A DNA stretch of 40,067 nucleotides from IMG/VR virus record IMGVR_UViG_3300023184_000263, positions 1 to 40,067 of that record; one strand, given 5' to 3'. This document shows positions 20,820-27,472 of the stretch, in pieces. Within the stretch, counting starts at the first letter, position 1, and every line of letters begins with the position of its first letter. The notes below the pieces were generated by a model. The model searched no databases. It was not told the origin of the DNA and saw only the letters and a list, made by a program, of their open reading frames with translations. The stretch is from a virus. The position numbers and the translations under genes were made by a program.

Positions 20820-20918
20820 TTATTTTTTATAATTTCTTGCATCCCATCTTTCAAATTCGTGGTGTTGTTTTGCACACTCATTAAGAATATACAAAACTTT
20901 TTTAATAAACTTCTTCAT
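20820..20918 (-). CDS. 32-residue basic peptide
   Basis: ATG at 20918, one base after the stop of 20920-21291, reads MKKFIKKVLYILNECAKQHHEF, then ERWDARNYKK and a stop at 20820-20822. The amphipathic basic start and the DARNYKK end (compare QYDARKYSK at the end of 22576-22797) suggest a real peptide. The tight junctions on both sides support it. Confidence 0.6.
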   Translation of the reverse strand: MKKFIKKVLYILNECAKQHHEFERWDARNYKK

Positions 20919-20919
20919 A

Positions 20920-21291
20920 TTACCACCAACTTGTGTAATAAACTGTCTTACCATTACTAATAGCTTCCCTTGCTTTAGTAACAAACAACAAATCATTTTC
21001 TATTTCATCATCACCACTTTGTCCAAAAAAGAAACCGGATGTGTCTGGTAAATTACCATCTTTAACATCTTGTTCTAAATTGTCTAAATCTTCACTATCC
21101 AATACAACACAATCACCATTAAAATTAGATTCCGTTCCACCCTTTGCATCATATAATGATTGCATCCAACCATGTAAGTTAGGATGTTTTCTCCAATAGT
21201 GAACTTCCTCTGGTTTAAAATTCTTAGTTTCAAAGTCTACATCCGTTTTCGGTTTTGCGTTAGTAGAAAACGCGTACATGTCTAATCCCAT
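20920..21291 (-). CDS. Conserved phage protein (MGLDMYA family)
   Basis: A 123-residue protein with the strongly conserved MGLDMYAFS start, VHYWRKHPNLHGWMQSLYDAKGG, FNGDCVVLDSEDLDNLEQDVKDGNLPDTSGFFFGQS and VYYTSWW end. I recall this family from many phages and marine viral sequences, often misnamed; its function is unknown. The many Trp, His and Asp residues suggest a metal or carbohydrate site. Confidence 0.8.
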   Translation of the reverse strand: MGLDMYAFSTNAKPKTDVDFETKNFKPEEVHYWRKHPNLHGWMQSLYDAKGGTESNFNGDCVVLDSEDLDNLEQDVKDGNLPDTSGFFFGQSGDDEIENDLLFVTKAREAISNGKTVYYTSWW

Positions 21292-21315
21292 AACTTAATT
21301 TTTATTTTGTTTATA

Positions 21316-21672
21316 TTAATATTTTACTTTACCAAATGCCATTGCCATAGATAATTCATACCTATCGTAGAACTCTACATTTTGTTTCACTTCGTTGATA
21401 TCAATTTTACAATCAATCGTGTCACCTTTTGCATTACATCCTACAATTAGTCCATTACCTGCGAATGGCTGATGTGCTCCTTTATACACAAAGAATATGT
21501 TTTCACTATTAAACAATCCTTCATCATCTACCATAATAGTATCACGCTTCTTTAATGAATGTGCTATTGTGAATATTTGAGAACCGATTTGTTTGTTAAT
21601 ATCATTGTAGTCAGATGTAATATCTACTTCAATAACTTGTCTTTTTACTGCATCAATTTTAATTGCTTTCAT
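21316..21672 (-). CDS. DUF3846-like protein
   Basis: A 118-residue protein: MKAIKIDAVKRQVIEVDITSDYNDINKQIGSQIFTI, then TIMVDDEGLFNSENIFFVYKGAHQPFAGNGLIVGCNAKGDTID. The VDxEGL and QPFAGNG-V/I-G elements fit the DUF3846 family of phage and plasmid proteins. Function unknown. Ends in VEFYDRYELSMAMAFG. Confidence 0.78.
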   Translation of the reverse strand: MKAIKIDAVKRQVIEVDITSDYNDINKQIGSQIFTIAHSLKKRDTIMVDDEGLFNSENIFFVYKGAHQPFAGNGLIVGCNAKGDTIDCKIDINEVKQNVEFYDRYELSMAMAFGKVKY

Positions 21673-21675
21673 GTT

Positions 21676-22014
21676 TTACTTTTTATTTTTTATTTTAATA
21701 ATGTGTTTACAATCTCTACCTCTACCGAAACCATGTGCGGGACAACTACAACTCCAAAACCCTTCATCATTTACTACTTTGTATGTGTTACCTTTACTAC
21801 CTGCAACTTTGAACTCTTTAAGTTTAGTTTTAATTAGTTTAGGTTTTTTACCATACTCAATTTTATCCCACATCCTTTCTAATTCATTCCAACCATACCA
21901 TCTAGTTACTTCTATCCACCCACTGCTTTTTTCACCACCGGTACATACAATCCACGTCTTACCCGATAATGGTGATTCAAAACAAATAGGTGGTAATACT
22001 GATTTGATTCTCAT
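21676..22014 (-). CDS. SWIM zinc-finger protein
   Basis: A 112-residue protein. N-terminal strands with GKTWIVCTGGEKSSGWIEVTRW, then VAGSKGNTYKVVNDEGFWSCSCPAHGFGRGRDCKHIIKIKNKK: CxC at about 94-96 and CxH at about 105-107, the SWIM form. It has the same finger as 18615-19142 but a shorter, different N-terminus. The SWIM tail is placed at the extreme C-terminus in both, a layout for tethering to a partner. Confidence 0.82.
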   Translation of the reverse strand: MRIKSVLPPICFESPLSGKTWIVCTGGEKSSGWIEVTRWYGWNELERMWDKIEYGKKPKLIKTKLKEFKVAGSKGNTYKVVNDEGFWSCSCPAHGFGRGRDCKHIIKIKNKK

Positions 22015-22017
22015 AAC

Positions 22018-22170
22018 TTATCTTATTTTCTTTGAATACTCTTTGTTTATTATTATGGTTTTTATATCATTATTAGATGTTAATTGTGTAATATGTGAAT
22101 AAGATAATTTGTTTATATTCACTTTATCACCTAATTTTGTCACTATGGTTATATCGTAGTATGTTTTCAT
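22018..22170 (-). CDS. 50-residue basic protein
   Basis: ATG at 22170 shares its A with the upstream stop (TAATG). It reads MKTYYDITIVTKLGDKVNINKL, then SYSHITQLTSNNDIKTIIINKEYSKKIR and a stop at 22018-22020, with a TAAGTTATG junction to the next gene. The beta-strand pattern (YYDITIV...KTIIIN) suggests a small sheet protein. Function unknown. Confidence 0.65.
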   Translation of the reverse strand: MKTYYDITIVTKLGDKVNINKLSYSHITQLTSNNDIKTIIINKEYSKKIR

Positions 22171-22574
22171 TAGTCTAAATGGTTTCTATATCCTGGACCA
22201 GCATTACCAAATTGAGCGGTGCTCATAAATGTTTCAATGCCATGTCTCTTAAATGGTTTCTCTTTCTTAGGTTTAATACCCATCTTACGATTATATCTTT
22301 GTGTAAATAACAATAACAAATCATAGAACCTATCTTTCCAAAACTCTATTGCTTTTGTTTCTACCTTATCGTACCTATCAACTCTTTTTGCTTTACCGAA
22401 CTTAGTCATTATAGGTTCACCCCATACAGGTGTATAACATTTCACTTTGGTTTCACCTTCCATATCCTTCTTTGTTAAGTAGGTTAATGCTTCATTACAT
22501 ACATCTAAGGCCTCTTTATGATAACCAGCTTTGCTCATCCACTTTGATTTCTCAATCGATTCTATTAAGTTCAT
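22170..22574 (-). CDS. Basic uncharacterised protein
   Basis: A 134-residue protein: helical start (MNLIESIEKSKWMSKAGYHKEALDVCNEAL), CYTPVWGEPIMTKFGKAKRVDRYDKVE, a helix, then a basic tail (RYNRKMGIKPKKEKPFKRH) and GNAGPGYRNH. The first 40 residues resemble a TPR-like helix pair. Function unknown. Confidence 0.68.
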   Translation of the reverse strand: MNLIESIEKSKWMSKAGYHKEALDVCNEALTYLTKKDMEGETKVKCYTPVWGEPIMTKFGKAKRVDRYDKVETKAIEFWKDRFYDLLLLFTQRYNRKMGIKPKKEKPFKRHGIETFMSTAQFGNAGPGYRNHLD

Positions 22575-22575
22575 A

Positions 22576-22797
22576 CTAATTATTTTTAAAGTTTAATTTA
22601 GAATATTTTCTCGCATCATATTGTCTCATTAGGTCACCTGCATTTAATTTCAATGTTGGGTCCTCATATGATTGAGATATATTTAATTCCTTCATCCATT
22701 TCTGATATTCTAAATTACCCATTGTTTCTTGTCTTTCTTGTTCTAACTTCTCCCACATTAATATATTTGGGTCAGTTTCGTTGTTATATATTGCCAT
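22576..22797 (-). CDS. Small helical protein
   Basis: Seventy-three residues: MAIYNNETDPNILMWEKLEQERQETMGNLEYQKWMKELNIS, then SYEDPTLKLNAGDLMRQYDARKYSKLNFKNN. Charged helices with coiled-coil heptads at 14-38. The C-terminal DARKYSK echoes the end of the peptide at 20820-20918. Function unknown. Confidence 0.67.
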   Translation of the reverse strand: MAIYNNETDPNILMWEKLEQERQETMGNLEYQKWMKELNISQSYEDPTLKLNAGDLMRQYDARKYSKLNFKNN

Positions 22798-22798
22798 T

Positions 22799-22993
22799 TT
22801 ATTTTTTTTTATTTTTAAAAATTGTTTCTGTGATTATTAAGTAATACCATCTCGGTAAATAAAAGAAACACTTTATAAAGACCCATATATTGTATCTTAC
22901 ATCGTGCTCTAATGTTCTACCTTTCATTTGCTGTTTGATTGTATATAGTAACGGAAATAACGCTACTAAATACCACAATAAAAATGTTCTCAT
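22799..22993 (-). CDS. Membrane protein, 64 residues
   Basis: MRTFLLWYLVALFPLLYTIKQQMKGRTLEHD holds an N-terminal span followed by a basic loop. VRYNIWVFIKCFFYLPRWYYLIITETIF then forms a Trp/Tyr-rich second span, and KNKKK is cytoplasmic. One-base junctions on both sides. Function unknown. Confidence 0.7.
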   Translation of the reverse strand: MRTFLLWYLVALFPLLYTIKQQMKGRTLEHDVRYNIWVFIKCFFYLPRWYYLIITETIFKNKKK

Positions 22994-22994
22994 A

Positions 22995-23675
22995 TTAACA
23001 TCCCCTCAATGCATACTTGCCGTTTAATTGTTTAGCTAAATACCAACCTCTTTTTTTGGATGGATTTCGTAATGATTGTAAGTGATGAATAAAACTACCA
23101 CCCTCAATCATACTACTATTACCTCTAATATAAACATCATAAAACGTTTTCATTTCAGTAAAGGTTGCATCCGGTTTACTATTCATAAACTGCCATATTT
23201 GTTTACTAATCTGTCCATATGGTTTACCCGAATGTGGTGAGTTTTTTGGTGTTTTTGTCACTACGGCTTTTTGTGCATTTCCATACAAAGAATTAGATAT
23301 TGCTTTATACGCAGGATTCTTTTTACTTTGTATTCTATTGTAGTGTCCATCTGCTAAACCTAATTTCATATTACCTAATATACGAGCATTTACAACGGAT
23401 ACTTCATTATATGCCATATTCTGTCTATGAATACCTTTCGTACTATTGTAGTTTGGATTCTTAGGATGCAGATATATGTCAATGTATTCAGCTTTACGCC
23501 AAGGTACATCATTTTGTTTACCAACACTCCAATTTGTCACTACGGATTTTCGGTTATTATGTCTACCTTTCAATACTACCCAACCAAAGATTTGTTCTAA
23601 TACTTTTTTAACTTCTATAACTTGCTCCTCATTTTTCATTGGGATAGTTGCGATATAATTTTTTGTTCTGCTCAT
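22995..23675 (-). CDS. Basic uncharacterised protein
   Basis: A 226-residue very basic protein. Segments include IATIPMKNEEQVIEVKKVLEQIFGWVVLKGRHNNRKSVV, IYLHPKNPNYNSTKGIHRQNMAYNEVSVVNARILGNM, a Lys/Asn-rich linker and a C-terminal FMNSKPDATFTEMKTFYDVYIRG helix-turn-helix-like unit with GWYLAKQLNGKYALRG. The size, charge and terminal unit suggest nucleic-acid binding, but no named domain is recognised. Confidence 0.7.
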   Translation of the reverse strand: MSRTKNYIATIPMKNEEQVIEVKKVLEQIFGWVVLKGRHNNRKSVVTNWSVGKQNDVPWRKAEYIDIYLHPKNPNYNSTKGIHRQNMAYNEVSVVNARILGNMKLGLADGHYNRIQSKKNPAYKAISNSLYGNAQKAVVTKTPKNSPHSGKPYGQISKQIWQFMNSKPDATFTEMKTFYDVYIRGNSSMIEGGSFIHHLQSLRNPSKKRGWYLAKQLNGKYALRGC

Positions 23676-23685
23676 ATTGTTTGTT

Positions 23686-24036
23686 TTATTTTATGTAAGA
23701 AGGTCCGTACTCACCCCATTGTGCAGTACCATCTACAATGTTACCACGTGCGTGTTTTGCTGGTGCTTTCCAAGTTGCTGGTTTTAATAAGTCACCTTTC
23801 TTAATCGGTGCTCCTTTCAAATCACCATCCACTCTACTAATGAAACCCCAACAAGTAGTTCCTGTCCATAAACGGATATACTTATTACCAATTTCAACTA
23901 CTAACTCCTTATATTGTCTAACCATATCGGCAGTAGTATAATACTTTAATCGTTTTGCATTCACTTCATCAATAAATGTGGCAACAATAGGATTGCCTTT
24001 AAGATACTCTATTGCTTTTGCATCGGTTGTTCTCAT
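23686..24036 (-). CDS. Conserved phage protein (WKAPAKHARG family)
   Basis: A 116-residue protein with NKYIRLWTGTTCWGFISRVDGDLKGAPIKKGDLLKPATWKAPAKHARGNIVDGTAQWGEYGPSYIK. The KGDLLK-P-A-x-W-K-A-P-A-K-H-A-R-G...YGPSY block is one I recall from many T4-like and cyanophage genomes, with unknown function. The helical first half (ATFIDEVNAKRLKYYTTADMV) precedes it. Confidence 0.8.
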   Translation of the reverse strand: MRTTDAKAIEYLKGNPIVATFIDEVNAKRLKYYTTADMVRQYKELVVEIGNKYIRLWTGTTCWGFISRVDGDLKGAPIKKGDLLKPATWKAPAKHARGNIVDGTAQWGEYGPSYIK

Positions 24037-24037
24037 A

Positions 24038-24586
24038 TTATCTATTTTGGTTTAATGTGAATAATTTTTTATTGTTATACCTTTGTTCATCCTGTTTTAT
24101 AGTATCTGCATAATTATTGAATGCACTATAATCTCTTTGTTTAGCATCTTCATCCGCATCTTCGTTAGATACAAAGTGTGAGAATGCTCTTTCGTATTTA
24201 GCATCTTCTCTTTGTTCCGCAATACTATCTAAGTTTCTATATTGACCATTTACAATTCTATCATCTTCAGTAAAACCTGCACCATCGTATTCAGGTTCAA
24301 CTTCTTCATCAATAGCATTTTTAAGAATATCACGTTCTTTATCGTATTGTTCTGCATTAAACTTACTTACATACTCTAATGCTTCATCTAAGCTTTTACA
24401 TTCATCATATAAAGCAGTTTGTATTTTATCTCTCAATACTTCGGACTTCTTTAATTCATTTCTGAAATATTCTATACTACTAATATTTTTACCCAACTCC
24501 TTTAAGTGAGATTCATTTTGTTCTACTAACTTACTAGTTGCATAATACAACTGATTCAATTCCAATAATGTTAATTCTAAATTCAT
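24038..24586 (-). CDS. Acidic coiled-coil protein
   Basis: A 182-residue protein, strongly helical and acidic: LNQLYYATSKLVEQNESHLKELGKNISSIEYFRNELKKSEVLRDKIQTAL and then an Asp/Glu-rich, Ala-rich tail (ERAFSHFVSNEDADEDAKQRDYSAFNNYADT). The tail is probably disordered. Could be a scaffold, adaptor or DNA mimic, but nothing decides between these. Confidence 0.68.
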   Translation of the reverse strand: MNLELTLLELNQLYYATSKLVEQNESHLKELGKNISSIEYFRNELKKSEVLRDKIQTALYDECKSLDEALEYVSKFNAEQYDKERDILKNAIDEEVEPEYDGAGFTEDDRIVNGQYRNLDSIAEQREDAKYERAFSHFVSNEDADEDAKQRDYSAFNNYADTIKQDEQRYNNKKLFTLNQNR

Positions 24587-24598
24587 ATGTTATAGTTT

Positions 24599-24736
24599 TT
24601 ATTTATTTTTACGAGCCCAAGTCTTTTGAGCTTTTTTCTTTTTGTTTGGTATTACTTTTGGTTTATACCTACCATCAAACGCACCCGCTTCTTTTTGTTC
24701 GGTACGTTTGATAGTTCTTTGATAATCCGTTTTCAT
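24599..24736 (-). CDS. 45-residue basic peptide
   Basis: ATG at 24736 (TAATATG junction with 24738) reads MKTDYQRTIKRTEQKEAGAFDG, then RYKPKVIPNKKKKAQKTWARKNK and a stop at 24599-24601. Almost half the residues are Lys or Arg. Its placement between two genes and one-base junction support it. Probably nucleic-acid binding or disordered. Confidence 0.68.
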   Translation of the reverse strand: MKTDYQRTIKRTEQKEAGAFDGRYKPKVIPNKKKKAQKTWARKNK

Positions 24737-24737
24737 A

Positions 24738-25586
24738 TTACTTAACTTTAGCTAATTTACTTTGAGCAGCTTTTGTTATCATTGGATTAACATCATACAC
24801 ACTAAACTTGCTATCCATAGGGATAATGAATTTGTTATGTGCGGTATCAATCTTATTTCTAACAAACTTAAATTTCAATCCTACAATTACACCCGTCTCA
24901 TCTAAGTGTCTCATATCGTATGCATCACCATCAATCACATCATAACCCATAAATGCTTTTGGTAATTGTTTACCTTCAAATACCATAGCAACTCTACCTT
25001 TTTGTTTATTCAACAAATCTAAACATTGGAACATATTGTAACCACTAAAAGAATAAGTCAAATCATAGTTAGGATAGAATTGTAATAAACCAAAACGTTT
25101 AGCTACCTTAGTATAATCATAAAATGTCACTTCGTTAAACACTTCAAATATTACTTTACCATTATATTGAAACAAAGTAGGCTCAATATCCGATGTACCA
25201 TTTAATCTAACTGAAAATGTAAACCCTTTGTTAATTGCGTCAGCTTTAGCTTTACTAATTTCGGCTACCAACCAACCCATAAAGAATGCTCTATGCTCAA
25301 AGAACAATTTAGTTTTTTTGATACGAGCTTTATTGATTGCGTTTTTCTTTACGTCAATTCTATTGTGTCCACTTTCAGTTAAACACGCTTCTCTACATTC
25401 TGCCGTACTCATAGGACAAACATTATAACCACTTAACGATGCAGGCGCAAGATACAATATGTAAGTCATTTCATTGTACTTTAAACCTTTAGCGATTTTT
25501 GAACTGCTCGCTACACTACCTAAATAAGATAAACCCGTTTGCTTTTTAGCATTACCAATTGTTGTAAACTTCATTGTGTTATTCAT
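24738..25586 (-). CDS. Gp88-like phage protein
   Basis: A 282-residue protein resembling the 'gene product 88' family of phage proteins. Visible: KKQTGLSYLGSVASSSKIAKGLKYNEMTYILYLAPASLSGYNVCPMSTAECREACLTESGHNR with three Cys (about 57, 64, 68) after LAPASLSG. It also has FSVRLNGTSDIEP, FEVFNEVTFYDYTKV, YPNYDLTYSFSG and VIDGDAYDMRHLDETGVIVGLKFK. The Cys cluster may bind a metal. Function of the family is not known. It follows a strong terminator. Confidence 0.82.
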   Translation of the reverse strand: MNNTMKFTTIGNAKKQTGLSYLGSVASSSKIAKGLKYNEMTYILYLAPASLSGYNVCPMSTAECREACLTESGHNRIDVKKNAINKARIKKTKLFFEHRAFFMGWLVAEISKAKADAINKGFTFSVRLNGTSDIEPTLFQYNGKVIFEVFNEVTFYDYTKVAKRFGLLQFYPNYDLTYSFSGYNMFQCLDLLNKQKGRVAMVFEGKQLPKAFMGYDVIDGDAYDMRHLDETGVIVGLKFKFVRNKIDTAHNKFIIPMDSKFSVYDVNPMITKAAQSKLAKVK

Positions 25587-25608
25587 ATATTTGCTTTTAA
25601 TTGTTATA

Positions 25609-25634
25609 GAAAAAAAATGTGGGATAAACCCACA
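25609..25634 (-). terminator. Rho-independent terminator
   Basis: Minus strand TGTGGG (25634-25629), loop TTTAT, CCCACA (25623-25618), then TTTTTTTCT. A perfect 6-bp stem with an uninterrupted 7-T tract. It ends the very short 25798-25640 transcript. Confidence 0.93.
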
Positions 25635-25639
25635 ATTTT

Positions 25640-25798
25640 TTATTTAGTTTCTTCATTATGTTTAAATACTATTTCAAACTTTCTATCTTCAATAGAAAAA
25701 CTATCTAAGACCGTTTGTAATTGTTTTGCCAGATTATCTAATTTAGATTCATCTTTAAATTCAAATTCAATGTTGAACTGAAATGTTACACTATTCAT
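25640..25798 (-). CDS. Small protein in single-gene transcript
   Basis: I start it at ATG 25798 (MNSVTFQFNIEFEFKDESKLDNLAKQLQTVLDS, 52 residues) rather than 25828, because the intervening ten codons vary between the two copies of the leader module. Two beta strands flank a helix. The FQFNIEFEF strand followed by K-D-E is a compact beta-alpha-beta. It has its own promoter with three upstream palindromes and a strong terminator right after it, so it is probably independently and strongly controlled. Function unknown. Confidence 0.72.
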   Translation of the reverse strand: MNSVTFQFNIEFEFKDESKLDNLAKQLQTVLDSFSIEDRKFEIVFKHNEETK

Positions 25799-25868
25799 AT
25801 TATAAAATTTTACTATGTGACTACCCATTCTCTCGACTCAATACATAAAGATACGACTTTATATTGGA
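25798..25868 (-). repeat. Duplicated promoter-leader module, copy 2
   Basis: The partner of 17446-17516. Identical over 43 bp (25826-25868) and similar down to the second ATG, with the same spacing between both ATGs. Confidence 0.9.
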
Positions 25869-25876
25869 CTTTGAAC
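25846..25876 (-). promoter_or_regulatory. Operator-linked promoter
   Basis: Minus strand TATCTTTA (25853-25846), no TTTG at -33 (GTTC at 25876-25873). A defective -33 box and three palindromes upstream fit an activator-dependent promoter. Leader of 47 nt to the ATG at 25798. Confidence 0.7.
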
Positions 25877-25910
25877 AGTCGAAGGTAACTATTTTTAGGT
25901 TTTTTAAAGA

Positions 25911-25935
25911 TTTTTGACTGACTATCAATGAGTTA
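25911..25935. promoter_or_regulatory. 25-bp palindromic operator, copy with weak left arm
   Basis: Plus strand: CTGA, CTA, TCAATGAGTTA. The right arm is the full consensus half-site; the left arm is degenerate. Confidence 0.7.
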
Positions 25936-25961
25936 CACATATGGCTTTTTGTAATATGTGT
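25935..25961. repeat. Inverted repeat ACACATAT/ATATGTGT
   Basis: Plus strand ACACATAT (25935-25942) and ATATGTGT (25954-25961), perfect 8-bp arms around 11 nt. It sits between operator copies at 25911 and 25981 and could be a second protein site or a hairpin. Confidence 0.55.
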
Positions 25962-25980
25962 AAAAAGTTATAGACATAGA

Positions 25981-26005
25981 TAACCCATTGAAAATCAATA
26001 AGTTA
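25981..26005. promoter_or_regulatory. 25-bp palindromic operator
   Basis: Plus strand TAACCCATTGA, AAA, TCAATAAGTTA: arms match the consensus with only 2 mismatched pairs. Confidence 0.8.
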
Positions 26006-26030
26006 TAACTCTTTGACAATCAATGGGTTA
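26006..26030. promoter_or_regulatory. 25-bp palindromic operator, tandem with previous
   Basis: Plus strand TAACTCTTTGA, CAA, TCAATGGGTTA. It abuts the previous copy with no gap, so two dimers would bind side by side on the same face pattern at 25-bp spacing. Confidence 0.8.
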
Positions 26031-26044
26031 GGTATTAGGTATAG

Positions 26045-26068
26045 TATATTAGCTTTTTATCTAATATA
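26045..26068 (-). terminator. AT-rich hairpin at transcript end
   Basis: Minus strand TATATTAG (26068-26061), loop ATAAAAAG, CTAATATA (26052-26045). A perfect 8-bp stem just after the lipoprotein stop, with no T tract. Similar to 17592-17625. Termination or mRNA-end stabilisation are both possible. Confidence 0.45.
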
Positions 26069-26073
26069 AACCT

Positions 26074-27456
26074 TTAATTATTAGAAAAACTTTTGTATTT
26101 TTGTGAATTGAAAACAAATCCCGCACTATTAGTTTGTAATATAAATTGATTATTTATATTTTTATAATAAAATTGGTATGTATTAAATACGATATCCATT
26201 TTACCATCACCATCCACATCTATAACTTTAGGTTGAGCAGGTATAAAGTCACCTGGATTAGTATGTGGTATTTTAATATAGTTTGTGTTATTAGGAAAGT
26301 ATTTTTCAGTTTCATCTACATATCTTGTTCCATTATAATTTATAAATATTTCATATATCCTTTCACCTTTTAACGAATCTATATTCCAGTCACTCTTTAC
26401 ATTATAAGTGTCATGTGTTTTGGTTATTAATATATCAATATAGCCATCATTATTTAAATCTGAAAATGCTACACTTTCCGTCATATTAAACCGGTTGTTT
26501 GTTTGCCATTTTGCTTTAAAGCCGGCATCCTCTAATACAATAGTATTTGTTGCTATTCCATTTCTATAATTCAAATACAAAATAGGCCCTATTCCGGTAT
26601 GATAAAACCCACCCATCGAGCCATATACACTAAACCCATTATCCATTTCACCAATTATAATATCTGATATTCCATTTTTATCCAAATCATTGGCATACGC
26701 CGTTCCTTGAAATGCACCATTCCCAAATACTACATTTGAAAATGTATAACTATCACTATTCATATATGATATTATACGCGTTGCATTCTTTAATCCATTA
26801 TAATAGTTATCACTATGTACTGCCATTGGTGTAAGAACATCCGTTTTACCATCACCATTCAAATCTGCATATACATCCGCGTCACCACATCTAAAATATG
26901 ATGGTATTACTTTTAATTCATAATCTAATACTCCCTTAGATATTAATATGAATTGATACGATGGATATACATATAAATGCACTTTATCCTCTTGCTTCAT
27001 TATACTAAAAATAATATCAGGTATAGAATCATTATTATAATCAGTAATTGCGATATTACCAGAACCAAATGATGGAATGTTACCTATATACATTGAATCA
27101 GTAATAAACTTTTGTAAAGCATTATTTCTAACAATAGAGGTTACATCAATTGTTGATACATAATTGTTTCCACTATACTTAAATATTTTTAAGAAAAATG
27201 AATTACCATTATTCGTAACAAAATCTAATTTATCAGGTTGTCCATCTAAATCCATATCAAACCAAATTACCTTATCACCATTTTGTTTTGACCAATCATT
27301 TACCTGTACATTATTTTTCCAAGCATCTGGACTTATAAATTGTTTTATAAGTGTTGTTTGTTTGATAGTAGTGTCACTTACTATTGTAGACACACTTTCT
27401 TTTTTGCACCCATATAGTAATATAATGAGTACACTTATTATATGTAACTTTTTCAT
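26074..27456 (-). CDS. VCBS/FG-GAP repeat lipoprotein
   Basis: A 460-residue protein. MKKLHIISVLIILLYGC has a lipobox with Cys17, so it should be lipidated. Six calcium-binding blade motifs follow: DMDLDGQPDKLDF, DYNNDSIPDIIFS, DLNGDGKTDVLTP, DLDKNGISDIIIG, DLNNDGYIDILIT and DVDGDGKMDIVFN. They imply an integrin-like beta-propeller with about six or seven blades. Phage-encoded lipoproteins often modify the cell surface or exclude rivals. It ends a cassette with radical SAM and glycosyltransferase-like genes. Confidence 0.88.
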   Translation of the reverse strand: MKKLHIISVLIILLYGCKKESVSTIVSDTTIKQTTLIKQFISPDAWKNNVQVNDWSKQNGDKVIWFDMDLDGQPDKLDFVTNNGNSFFLKIFKYSGNNYVSTIDVTSIVRNNALQKFITDSMYIGNIPSFGSGNIAITDYNNDSIPDIIFSIMKQEDKVHLYVYPSYQFILISKGVLDYELKVIPSYFRCGDADVYADLNGDGKTDVLTPMAVHSDNYYNGLKNATRIISYMNSDSYTFSNVVFGNGAFQGTAYANDLDKNGISDIIIGEMDNGFSVYGSMGGFYHTGIGPILYLNYRNGIATNTIVLEDAGFKAKWQTNNRFNMTESVAFSDLNNDGYIDILITKTHDTYNVKSDWNIDSLKGERIYEIFINYNGTRYVDETEKYFPNNTNYIKIPHTNPGDFIPAQPKVIDVDGDGKMDIVFNTYQFYYKNINNQFILQTNSAGFVFNSQKYKSFSNN

Positions 27457-27472
27457 TTTTAAAATTTAAGGA

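Noticed and set aside
25911-26030. CRISPR array or replication iterons
   Set aside because: The palindromes are 25 bp with variable arms and irregular spacing, without spacers of equal length. They occur in three separate promoter regions, so operator sites fit better than an array or origin, though an origin role at 25911-26030 is not excluded.
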